Source: Nipponacmea schrenckii
Lineage: Eukaryota; Mollusca; Gastropoda; Lottiidae
DNA length: 64,000 nucleotides
NCBI GenBank assembly: GCA_030562195.1
Contig: JAUJPP010000005.1
Location: 1,302,001 to 1,366,000, forward strand
Reading direction: 5' to 3'
Position numbers and translations under genes: made by a program. The notes under the pieces were generated by a model that did no database searches, was not told the DNA's origin, and saw only the letters and a program-made list of their open reading frames with translations. Shown in pieces: positions 51,310 to 62,973 of the stretch; position 1 is the stretch's first letter; each line of letters begins with the position of its first letter.

Positions 51310-51540
51310 GAAAATGATGGAGTTTTACGTCCAATTTTTCTTAAACTAAGAAGGCTAATGTGGACGCAGACTACATGCAGTGAGTAACAAGGGAAAGTCT
51401 ATCTGAAAATTTAACAACGCTACAACTGACAATAAAATAAAGTGCAATGGAGTTTTACATCCTATCCTCTGCACGAAATATATCTTATGAAAACCGACAA
51501 CGCTGCGTAGTGTACAATATGGTAAAATGAGTTGCAATGA
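51310..51540 (-). mobile_element. Two degenerate SINE tail fragments
   Basis: atggagttttacgtcc at about 51317 and atggagttttacatcct at about 51448, each followed by a diverged body. Confidence 0.55.
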
Positions 51541-51799
51541 AATGTCACGTTAACGACACCAGCTACTACACCAAAGGTGGGGTGTCATTTAAAGATGTTA
51601 AATTATCTACACAAAAATATGTATAGAAGAAAGAAAATATTGTCTCAAACTCAAAGCTAGAGAAACATATGGTAACATCTGGTAACATCTGTTACTGGTA
51701 ACACAAGATAGAGTTATTTTTAACAATTGATTAGATATATGGTTATCACAGAATTTCAAATTTCATAACAGAATGAGAAATTAATGCCGATATCGTTCG

Positions 51800-53690
51800 T
51801 CATAACCAAGCAAATAACGTCAACTCTAAACGCTCTAACCTACAGAACTACAACCCGCCATCATAAATACCACAGATATCTAGAATCCCGTAACGTGTCA
51901 CCAGGACCATGCTACAGATTGGTGTTCACATTCAGTCCACGTCAACTCTTAACGCTCAAACCGACAGTGCTACAACCCACCATCATAAATACTACAGATA
52001 TCTAGAATCCCGTAACGTGTCACCACGGCCATGTTACAGATTGGTCTTCACATTCAGCCCACGTCAACTCTAAACGCTCTAACCGACAGAACTACAACCC
52101 GCCATCATAAATACCACAGATATCTAGAATCCCGTAACGTGTCACCAGGACCATGTAACAGATTGGTCTTCACATTCAGTCCACATCTAAACGCTCTAAC
52201 CAACAGTGCTACAACCCGCCATCATAAATACCACAGACTACTAGAATCCCGTAACGTGTCACCACGACCATGTTACAGATTGGTCTTCACATTCAGCCCA
52301 CGTCAACTCTAAACGCTCTAACCGACAGAACTACAACCCGCCATCATAAATACCACAGATATCTAGAATCCCGTAACGTGTCACCACGACCACGTAACAG
52401 ATTGGTCTTCACATTCAGTCCACGTCATCTCTAAACGCTCTAACCGACAGAACTACAGCCCGCCATCATGAATACCACAGATATCTAGAATCCCGTAACG
52501 TGTCACCAGGATCACGTAACAGATTGATCTTCACATTCAGTCCACGTCAACTCTTAACGCTCTAACCGACAGAACTACAACCCGCCATCATAAATACCAC
52601 AGATATCTAGAATCCCGTAACGTGTCACCAGGATCACGTAACAGATTGATCTTCACATTCAGTCCACGTCAACTCTTAACGCTCAAACCGACAGAACTAC
52701 AACACGCCATCATAAATACCACAGATTACTAGAATCCCGTAACGTGTCACCAGGACCATGTAACAGATTGGTCTTCACATTCAGCCCACGTCAACTCTTA
52801 ACGCTCTAACCGACAGAACTACAACCCGCCATCATAAATACTACGGATATCTAGAATCCCGTAACGTGTCACCACGACCATGTAACAGATTGGTCTTCAC
52901 ATTCAGTCCACGTCAACTCTTAACGCTCTAACCGACAGAACTACAACCCGCCATCATAAATACCACAGATATCTAGAATCCCGTAACGTGTCACCACGAC
53001 CATGTTACAGATTGGTGTTCACATTCAGTCCCACGTAAATCTCTAAACGCTCTAACCGACAGAACTACAACCCGCCATCATAAATACCACAGATATCTAG
53101 AATCCCGTAACGTGTCACCACGACCATGTTACAGATTGGTGTTCACATTCAGTCCACGTCATCTCTAAACGCTCTAACCGACAGAACTACAACCCGCCAT
53201 CATAAATACCACAGATATCTAGAATCCCGTAACGTGTCACCACGACCATGTAACAGATTGGTCTTCACATTCAGTCCACGTCATCTCTAAACGCTCTAAC
53301 CGACATCATAAATACTACGGATATCTAGAATCCCGTAACGTGTCACCACGACCATGTTACAGATTGGTCTTCACATTCAGTCCACGTCAACTGTTAACGC
53401 TCTAACCGACAGAACTACAACCCGCCATCATAAATACCACAGATTCTAGAATCCCGTAACGTGTCACCACGACCACGTTACAGATTGGTCTTCACATTCA
53501 GTCCACGTCAACTGTTAACGCTCTAACCGACAGAACTACAACCCGCCATCATAAATACTACGGATATCTAGAATCCCGTAACGTGTCACCACGACCATGT
53601 TACAGATTGGTGTTCACATTCAGTCCACGTCAACTCACAACCCGCCATCATAAATACCACAGATTTCTAGATTCCCACAGATTGGTGTTC
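51800..53690. repeat. Satellite-like array, 120-bp unit, about 15-16 copies
   Basis: Each unit includes acgctctaaccgacagaact, cgccatcataaataccacag, tctagaatcccgtaacgtgt and cagattggtcttcacattca. Variation is mostly single bases; two units have internal deletions (near 53300 and 53640). Confidence 0.98.
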
Positions 53691-54183
53691 AGAATGAAAG
53701 TTAAACAAACAGTTTCAAACCCGATATTTTGAAAACAGTGGTAAATATGGAAACAGAATTAGTGTATTTTGGTACATTTACCCTCGCAGCTGCTTAAATA
53801 CTTCAAAATAATTTATCTTTTTGGCAACTTGATAGATAGGAATCTCAGTGTGCCAATAAATGATTGCGAGTTATTTTGATGGTATTGGTATATAACTTAT
53901 TACTAGTAATTATTGAAGTAGGTGAAACGCTTTCATAAATATCTAAATCAAAGGTCAACTAGCGGACAAAATTTAGGAGCAAGGGTTCATTTAAGGAGGT
54001 GAACGAGATGAAATTGGACTTTGTTTTAAAGTTTAGACCTAAGAACGTTTGCATTTGTTTACTTAAAACGTAAGAAAGAAAGAAAAGAAACAACTGTTTT
54101 TTACACAATCGGCAATCTTCGGCAGTTTCCGTAAACCATAATCTGTTGCAGGGCAATAGCGTAACTTTCACGGAGGCCGTTAG

Positions 54184-54325
54184 TATTTTACAAGGATAAC
54201 TTAGGTTCATAAGTCCGCCGTGACAGGGATCCTTTCTACCAGCTGGTCCTTGGCCAAGCCTCTTGGCATGATCTTTCCCGGAATAACCGTAACCATTTAC
54301 AGCTGGGTGGACTGGAATTATGAGT
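54184..54325. repeat. Dispersed repeat family D, copy 3
   Basis: tttacaaggataacttaggt, gtccgccgtgacagggatcc, ggtccttggccaagcctctt and cagctgggtggactggaatt. A trace of the same family is at 54785-54815. Confidence 0.65.
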
Positions 54326-55424
54326 GAAGAATACTTATTCAAGGTCGTCGGACTATCACACACCGATCACGATTAAAACTCACGTCCGACATTTTTAAAC
54401 GTATAACGAACCATCCCTATACATATACACTTTATTATGGGCTGAGATATGAACACTTCAACCCAACTAAAGACTTTTACTAGAAGCTAAGAAAACTTCG
54501 CAACGTTTTAAAAGTTTTTAACTCTAAGCTATTTACTATTTAAAAAGCAGGAGTCTTTGCCAAGACTGGAGCCCTTCAAAGATGGGTTTAATTACAAACA
54601 ACGTCAAATATCGTTTAAACAAATTATTTGTCTCATATTCATTAGAAATTCTGAACCTTTGCCAGCATCCTGTAATTCATGCACAAGGCCAGTGTGAAAT
54701 GATGATTCAAGTGTGGCTAACCATTGCACATCGAAAAAATCAAGCGTATAAAGAATTGAAGAACAACTTATAAGGTCAAAAAGCCGATCCTTGGTCGAAC
54801 CTCTTGACATTGATTTTTCACTAATCGTACGAGATAAACTATCAGTCAACACCTATCCAGGATCTGTTATACCAAATTACTTAGCTAACTGAATATCGAC
54901 AAAAAGATATTTCGAGTAAAGAACTGACCAGTGTCATATTGGTCATTCAGTAGTGCTTTTCTGTTATATATACGAAGTTACTTGAATATCGACGAAAGGA
55001 TACTTCGAGTGAACAACTATCCAGTGCCCAGTTTCATTTAAGGTGAATCGAAAGAGTAAGAATGATCTGTCCAGCTTGTGATATAACGTACTTACCAAAA
55101 TCGAGAAATTTGGCATATCCTATACATCAATTCCTTAAAACCATACAACGCGTACACTACTAATATCGCTAAACAATTTCAATTTAAACGTTTTTTACTT
55201 TTATAACAGATCATAAGAAAGTAGCTGGCACCGTGCCATGATTCTGATTGAAGTAAGTCCTGACCTACTGGCTGTTGGTATTTATAATGGGTGTGATATC
55301 TATCGTTAATGACCATACAGTATAAAGATCAACTGTTAGAGAAACAAATCATAATCAACGTAATTTTTAACGTAACGCAGAAACATCCAATTTGAACCAA
55401 ACTAACTACCAACTCCTACAATTA

Positions 55425-56730
55425 CATAGTCTGTGATATCAGCATCCGGTGGAAGTGACAATTAGCTTGTCATCTACCAACAACTACCTAGTTTGTGATA
55501 TCAGCATTCACTGGAAACGGAAGTTAACTTGTCATCTCCCAACAACTACCTAGTTTGTGATATCAGCATCCGGTGGAAGCGAACGTTTACTTGCCATCTA
55601 CCAACAACTACCTAGTTTGTGATATCAGCATCCACTGGAAGCGAACATTAACTTGTCATCTACCAATAACTACCTAGTTTGTGATATCGGCATCCACTGG
55701 AAGCGAACATTAACTTGTCATCTACCAATAACTACCTAGTTTGCGATATCGGCATCCACTGGAAGCGAACATTAACTTGTCATCTACCAACAACTACCTA
55801 GTTTGCGATATCAGCATCCACTGGAAGCGACCGTTAACTTGTCATCTACAAACAACTACCTAGTTTGTGATATCAGCATACACTGAAAGTGAACGTTAAA
55901 TTGTCATCTACCAACACCTATCTAGTTTGTGATATCAGCATCCACTGGAAGCGACCGTTAACTTGTCATCTACAAACAACTACCTAGTTTGTGATATCAG
56001 CCTCCACTGGAAGCGACCGTTAACTTGTCATCTCCAAACAACTACCTAGTTTGTGATATCAGCATACACTGAAAGTGAACGTTAACTTGTCATCTACCAA
56101 CACCTATCTAGTTTGTGATATCAGCATCCACCGGAAGTGAAAATTAGCTTGTCATCTACCAACAACTACCTAGTTTGTGATATCAACATCCACTGGAACC
56201 GAACGTTAACTTGTCATCTACCAACACCTATCTAGTTTGTGATATCAGCATCAAACGGGAGTGAAAATTAGCTTGTCATCTACCAACAACTACCTAGTTT
56301 GCGATATCAACATCCACTGGAAGCGAACGTTAACTTGTCATCTACCAACAACTTCCTAGGCTGTGATATCAACATCCACTGGAAGCGAACGTTAACTTGT
56401 CATCTACCAACAACTACCTAGTTTGCGATATCGGCATCCACTGGAAGCGAACGTTAACTTGTCATCTACCAACAACTATCTAGTTTGTGATATCAGCACC
56501 CACTGGAAGCGAACGTTAACTTGTCATCTACCAACAACTATCTAGTTTGTGATATCGGCATCCACTGGAAGCGAACGTTAACTTGTCATCTACCAACAAC
56601 TATCTAGTTTGTGATATCACCATCCACTGGAAGCGGACGTTAACTTGTCATCTACCAACAACTACCTAGTTTGTGATATCGGCATCAGCTGGAAGCGAAC
56701 GTTAACTTGTTATCTACCAACAACCAAGAC
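55425..56730. repeat. Satellite-like array, 62-bp unit, about 21 copies
   Basis: Unit contains ctacctagtttgtgatatca, gcatccactggaagcgaac and gttaacttgtcatctaccaa. Several variants alternate (cacctatctag, tacaaacaac), hinting at local higher-order copying. Confidence 0.98.
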
Positions 56731-57359
56731 TGTACCGTCTTTCATGCGATGTTTTCTTGAAGCTATCTGAACACTTTCAGGCATAATGTACAAAAGGGAG
56801 CTAATGTCTCCCAATAAAATCCGGATTCTGTGCGACATAAAGGTTAACTTGACAAAAAGAAAGGTCAAAAATTAATTTGATCTGACCGTAATCATTATCT
56901 GCATCCTTGACGCCTTCACCGTTGGGCATTTTAAATCATAGGGTGGTCTGTTTATATAGTAACTATGTATATCTTCAAAGACCACCAAGCAATGCAGTCA
57001 CGTTGACCTGCCATTTCAAATGCGACCTGTGAAAGGCATCGAACGTCTTTGAAGTTTAAAAGGAAACCTGTAACCGCTGTTGGTTTGAATAATACCCAGT
57101 TAGAATAAACAAACGGATGGAGTTATAACATTCAAGACACTAATAAATCAAAATGAAAGTGTCTTTTTTCCATTATAATACACGAGGAAAGATGAATTAG
57201 CCTAAAAAACCAGAGACATTTATTACAAGACGTCATTTAAATACAAGGATTAGATCAACAGATGTAACCACAGGAAGATAAATACATAAATTGAGTCTGA
57301 AAAAACATGTGAAGATATTTGTTAGTAATGTTGTGGCAAGTCGAGCAGCTCTGGAACCC
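56731..57359. other. Spacer, no gene seen
   Basis: No supported frame, motif or repeat. Confidence 0.4.
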
Positions 57360-57688
57360 TTAAAGAAATACTGCGTCTTAGCATTAACATAAAATTTTAG
57401 TTCTCAAGAATGGTCAATATGAGTATATATTCATCAGTGAACTTACCTGGTGTTAAAATAAAGTAACGGAATCCCTTAGAATATGGAAAACTAACAAAAC
57501 TAAGCGTTTTTCAATAATCAAATGCACCTTTATGGATAATTACTGAGTTTTTTTTATATTAATTATGGCAGTGGTTATATTGACTGATGAAGGATGAGCA
57601 TAAATTTGAAAATTTTAAACTTGACCAATAAGAGTTCTTTGAGAACTAAAATTTTATGGTCGTACAAAGACGCAATATAAAAACTTAA
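57360..57688 (+). mobile_element. TTAA-flanked MITE, copy 7 (rearranged)
   Basis: TTAAAGAAATACTGCGTCTT at the left. The right half holds an extra inverted piece (gagcataaatttgaaaattt) and ends in a diverged terminus before TTAA. Confidence 0.65.
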
Positions 57689-57890
57689 ATTTAATATGAG
57701 ACATTTTTCCTGAGTCACTTGAGAAACCTTATTTTCCGATTCTGGTTTATTTTACTTAGGAAGCTGTTTTTGATTCAGGGATTCAGGGAACTTCCTTTTA
57801 TATATTGTATGATATTGTTAACATGAAAAAAATGAGATTTCAGTCTGGTGTGGTAGTCCCAAGTCACAATACAAATAATAATAACTAATC

Positions 57891-58031
57891 TTTATGGATA
57901 AACAATTACTGAGGACATTTATTCTACAACGTTTCAACAAGTGTCCTCTTGTCGTTATCAAGCAGGAAGATGAATATTAACAAGATAAAACGTCGTAGAA
58001 TAAATAAACTCAGTAATTGTTTATCCATAAA
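57891..58031. repeat. Inverted repeat, about 37-bp arms
   Basis: tttatggataaacaattact (57891) is matched inverted by agtaattgtttatccataaa (ending 58031); the arms extend to attctac / gtagaat. A third partial copy follows to about 58105. Confidence 0.8.
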
Positions 58032-58222
58032 ACTTAGTTATTATCAGGAACTACTTGTTGAAACGTCAGTCAGAATAATTAACTCAGTAATAGTTATTCC
58101 ATAAAACTAAGTTATTATGTATCTACTTGTTACTAAATGCCATATAAAGTAATATATCATAAATATTATTTGTAAGGTGTTGAACCCAGAATTGAACTAA
58201 ACTAGAATTGTATAACTGATTA

Positions 58223-58248
58223 TTTTTTTTTTTTTTTTTTTTTTTTTT
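58223..58248. repeat. Poly-T tract, 26 nt
   Basis: Uninterrupted T run; possibly the tail of a decayed retroelement on the minus strand, but no body is recognised. Confidence 0.9.
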
Positions 58249-58679
58249 AGTCCAGCCAGCTATAACATCTGTTAAAATAATTTATCTCTATGGGCCGTTA
58301 TTCTACCGAAAATCGTTTAACTCAGGTATGATATAAGAAGATAAATAACGGAATAATATTGATATACTTACAGTAAGGTAGAGACGGTATGTATGGCCGT
58401 CTAAATGGTTTTATAACTACCGTGAATAATGCAATACTCCCATGACATCATCTATATAGAACCCTACCCTGTATTTACTCGGTGCAGTTATGTTATTTTT
58501 AAACTTAATCTTGTTTACATTTAGTTATAGCCATATTGCCACTTGAAAGAATAAGTGAATGAATGAATATAAGGTCTGGTATTGACAGTGATTAAAGCTG
58601 ATTGATAATGATAATGGACTGAACTGAATGAAATGAATAGCACTAGAATCAATATGATAATGCACGAAGTTGCTGACTT

Positions 58680-59800
58680 GAATAATGCACGTACAATACT
58701 AACTTGACAATAATGCACGTACGAATCAACTAACTAATGACCAATAATCACGTACGAATCAACTAACTAATGCCAATAATGCACTACGAATCAACTAACG
58801 GATGACAATAATGCACGTACGGATCAACAAATTTTTTTTATATAATGCAGTATGATTTTCACTGATTGGCAGCAGGCATAACGCTACTATGATAATACAC
58901 GTACATCAACTAGCATTAATATAATCATAACCCTCAACTAACTAATGACAGTATTCACGTACGAATCAACTAACTGATGACAATAATGCACGTACGATCA
59001 ACTAACTAATGCACGTATCAACGAATAACTAACTGACATAAGAAATGATTGCACGTACGAATCAATGATATAGATGTTAATAATGTACGTACAAATTTAC
59101 TAATTGATGACAATAAATGAAGTTATGTAATTAGACGAATTGTATATTGAGTATTGGTATTTTGAATATCTTTTTCATTATTTTCCGTATTCCTACTTGA
59201 CAATATTTGATGATTAACTTTTTTCCAACTGTTTGAAATATGACGTGAATGAATGATGAAAATGATGAGACCAATAGATCAATTAGTACAGTAATTGAAA
59301 TGCACGTACGAATCAACTACTGATGCAATAATCACGTAGATCAACTAACTGATGACAATAATCACGTACGAATCAACTATGTGCAATAATGCACGTATGA
59401 ATCAACTAACTGATGACAATAATGCACGTACGAATCAACTAACTGATGACAATAATGCACGTACGAATCAACTAACTGATGTCAATAATGCACGTACGAA
59501 TCAACTAACTGATGACAATAATGCACGTACGAATCAACTAACTGATGACAATAATGCACGTACGAATCAACTAACTGATGACAATAATGCACGTACGAAT
59601 CAACTAACTGATGACAATAATGCACGTACGAATCAACTAACTGATGACAATAATGCACGTACGGATCAACTAACTGATGACAATAATGCACGTACGAATC
59701 AACTAACTGATGACAATAATGCACGTTCGAATCAACTAACTAATGACAATAATGCACGTACGAATAAACCAATGAATGAACGTACGATTCAATCAACTTC
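58680..59800. repeat. Minisatellite, 33-bp unit
   Basis: Unit cgtacgaatcaactaactga followed by tgacaataatgca. Copies are near perfect at 59395-59760 (about 11) and irregular, with many single-base gaps, at 58680-59390. Open frames on both strands (NNARTNQLTDD repeated on plus) follow from 33 being a multiple of three. Confidence 0.97.
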
Positions 59801-60439
59801 TGCAAATGAATGCACGTACATATCAACTCGTGTAAATATTTCAGAGTATCGACATACATAAACTGAGAGAATTTCAGGTGAATGGAGGAACATCGGGGGA
59901 AGGGATACGTAGGAAGAAGATTGGTTGGGCGAGTAAATAAATTCAACGACACTCGTCCTCTATTTCGGTATTTAAACCAGTGAAGAGCGAATGAATGAAA
60001 GATTAAATAGATGAATAACCTTTAAAAGGTTTATACATCATAATTAAGATCAATTATAATGTCGTTATAATAAGTTGTTATGCAATTATCATTCCTTAAT
60101 TTGTTCTCTTTAATTATTCACATTTGTGTTAAAAAAAATACAGATTTGAACAGGGTATTGTTTTTAGGTTAATGATAAAAAAAACCGGACCGAATAACAT
60201 AATAGGTTTGGGACGAGTTACTAAAACGTGAATATGGTTGTCTATGCAGTATTTATTCAGTATCTTCATATACTCGAGTTATGTTTGATTTATATCTTTA
60301 TACACGTCTTATTGGTGGCCATATATTGGCCATATCCATATATGGGATAAAGTACGAAAACTGTCTATTGAGACGTAGCCTCGAACAATGATCATTTTCT
60401 GACTTAATAGAAGGTTTGAGTGTTTTATCAACCGAAGTC

Positions 60440-60705
60440 CGGTGTACTACCATACAGGCTGTGCATGTTAAAGATCCCTCGACAGATAAAATCGCTAAAA
60501 GTGAAGGCTAATGCCGCTGTTCTGGCATATTTCCCTCATTACACATTGCATGGTGTCGCCCGTCTTCATTAGCCTATAGGTGTAGAAGAGTAGGACGTAA
60601 AACTCCATTCATTTCATTTTGAGGGTCTTTGCATGCACCGTCTTCATTAGCCCATAAGGTGTAGAAGAGTAGGACGTAAAACTCCATTCATTTCATTTCA
60701 TGAGG
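60440..60705 (+). mobile_element. SINE, 5'-truncated, with duplicated tail
   Basis: Centre and tail of the SINE end at about 60620 (aactccattcatttcatttt). The last 60 bp (cgtcttcattagcccataag to ttcatttcatttcat) are repeated at 60638-60702. Confidence 0.8.
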
Positions 60706-61530
60706 GCTTTATCTTACATAAAACCAATAGTCCAACTAATGTGAATTAAACATGATTTTTAAATAAGTTTAGATAAAGTCAACTGGGTCTTCCTAAAGTA
60801 TCAGTAGAGGAAAATATTTCTATAGCGGAAATTGAACTAATATGACTTGCATGTATATTGCATAAGGATTATGAAACACACCATTTGTACTGTTAGTGAA
60901 TTTATTTTTCATATTTCATTGAATGTTGATTATAGTAAACGGCCCTGCTTTTGTATGTATAATTAGTTTTCGCTGTACACGTATTTTCAACGTTATTCAA
61001 ACGCGTATACACTTACCATTGGTGTGCATCATTACGTGTACGACTGTCCTTACGATACGTTTTGTCGGTCGTACGATCAATTGTGGTTGTATGATATAAA
61101 TGTGCATAACGTATTCGCGTTTATCCTTAAAGCTATGCGCGTAATCATGTTGCATATATCGTATTATATTTTGATATACTTTACATATAAGAAGTATGGA
61201 GTGAGATAATGCCCTACCTTTTATAACAGTCGTATGTCCTACTTCCTTATCAACTAAGACGTTAGTGTATGAAATTCACAGTGACTCAAGCTGTCAAATG
61301 ATTAGACGTGTCCTCATCAGCATATTATCTTGACAAGTATCTTAGACTTATAACAAGTTTAGATAATTCACCCTCATCCTTTTGTATGTTGGGGCTGGTG
61401 CAACACGACTTCCGCATCGGGTTAATATTTAGATAACTAAGGGATGTAGACCTCTAATATAGGCGCTGTTATTTATATACTTATGTGTGGTTACGTGGGT
61501 GTAAGATACCTTTAGTACAAGGACCGAGGA
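60706..61530. other. Spacer, no gene seen
   Basis: CG dinucleotides are frequent around 61020-61100 (cgtacgac motifs), but no gene is supported. A 12-nt C run lies at 61531-61542. Confidence 0.4.
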
Positions 61531-61558
61531 CCCCCCCCCCCCTCTCCTCATACATTAA

Positions 61559-61809
61559 GCAAGTCGGAGGGACTGACATGGAAAAAGCGTCAAATCGTTC
61601 GGATGGGGTAATAAACCGAGGCCCCGTGTACTACAGACTGTGCATGTTGAAGTTCCCCCGACAGTTGGAAATCGAAAAAGAGCGGGCTAATGCTGCTGTC
61701 CTGGCAAAAAGTTCCTTATATCACACTGCATGGCGTTGCTCGTCCTCATTAGCCCATAAGTTGCAGAAAACTAGGACGTAAAACTCCATTCATTTCATTT
61801 CATTTTTCT
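61559..61809 (+). mobile_element. SINE, 5'-truncated, 11-bp target duplication
   Basis: Flanked by the direct repeat tcatacattaa at 61548-61558 and 61810-61820. Lacks the tRNA-like head, retains centre and tail with ATTTC repeats. This proves insertion as a truncated copy. Confidence 0.88.
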
Positions 61810-62315
61810 TCATACATTAAAGCGCAACAAACCTTATGCTAGCCAAAGCATTTGGCGTAGGGCAAAAACAGACCCAAAGTAAATATTGTGATTGTAGACA
61901 TACAAGAGAAAGTGTTCAATGATAGTCAACGAAAGCTTCAGGAAATGAAATAAGTGACTTCATGTAGCCTACTTCACTTTTATTTGGACGTTCTAATTGA
62001 GTCAAGTCCTTCAAAGATCTATTGAAATCATTGTTGTTATGATGAACAATTGGTGAAGAGTTGCCTCCCTTGAAGTCTAGAATTAAGAATAAGGTTTTAG
62101 GTTGCTTCCCTTGGACTTGAAAATTTCTTAATAGCCGATGGTAGCAAATGTCAACCCCCCAGGTCAAAGTTTATCAAAGCTCGAAGCTCGTCCGACTTTC
62201 TAAAATATATTTGCTTGTAGATTTCTGTCGGTAGGAAGCCCGACCCACTGTAAACCCCTGTACGTTCCACAAGGGCAGATACATTTTGCATTAGGCCTGT
62301 CAATCGCTCACTCAG

Positions 62316-62653
62316 TAAATGAAATGAAACGAGTGGAGTTTTACATCCTACTCTTTTGCACCTTATAGGCTAATGAAGACGGACATGCAGTGTGCAATGA
62401 TCGAAATTTTGCCAGGACAGTGGCATTAGCCTACTCTTTTTGCGAATTCCAACTGTCGAGGGATCTTTAACATGCACAGCCTGTAGCACACGGGGCCAAG
62501 GTTTATCCCATCCGAACTACTAGCCCCTTTTTCATGTCAGTCCCTCCGACCTGCATCACTGACAAGGGGAAACTGGCCTGAAAATCCGAAAGACCATCTC
62601 GACCTTTGCCGGAATTGAACCTTGGTTAACTCACTGAGCCACTGCGGCTCCCC
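62316..62653 (-). mobile_element. tRNA-derived SINE, near full length
   Basis: Minus-strand head GGGAGCCGCAGTGGCTCAGT, B-box GGTTCAATTCC, complete centre, tail with gtaaaactccact and ATTTC repeats. It lies about 320 bp downstream of GPCR2. Confidence 0.85.
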
Positions 62654-62795
62654 GTTATCCCAATGTTCTTGCGTTGCTATAATGGACAATAATCTATATT
62701 ATCAGTAAGTGTACCGGTCAAGTATATTGTTAATCAGTGCCAGGTGCTCTGCAAAGAACTTCGGCTACTTGTTGGCTTAGTGAAGATACAGCAAT

Positions 62796-62814
62796 TTTAT
62801 TAACAAAATTTATT
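62796..62814 (-). other. Two candidate polyadenylation signals of GPCR2
   Basis: AATAAA on the minus strand at 62796-62801 and again at 62809-62814, about 160-175 nt after the GPCR2 stop. Confidence 0.45.
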
Positions 62815-62973
62815 TAGATGATCACAAAACATGGGAAGCGCAAAATATTTACAATACAAAAGTCGATATGCAACAAGATGGCCCGATCCAAATTTAGTCT
62901 GCAAGAAGCAAAATATGATAGCTAATAGCTGATATTTCGAAGGCTGTTAAAATGAATGTAAACTTTTGGACTT

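Noticed and set aside
53959..54363. 134-aa minus-strand frame
   Set aside because: Largely covers dispersed repeat family D and shows no domain.
55425..56730. Possible CRISPR-like array
   Set aside because: Units are contiguous 62-bp tandem copies without unique spacers, in an animal genome.
59352..59861. 169-aa frame with NNARTNQLTDD repeats, and its antisense
   Set aside because: A product of the 33-bp array; no signal peptide, no splice support and both strands are equally open.
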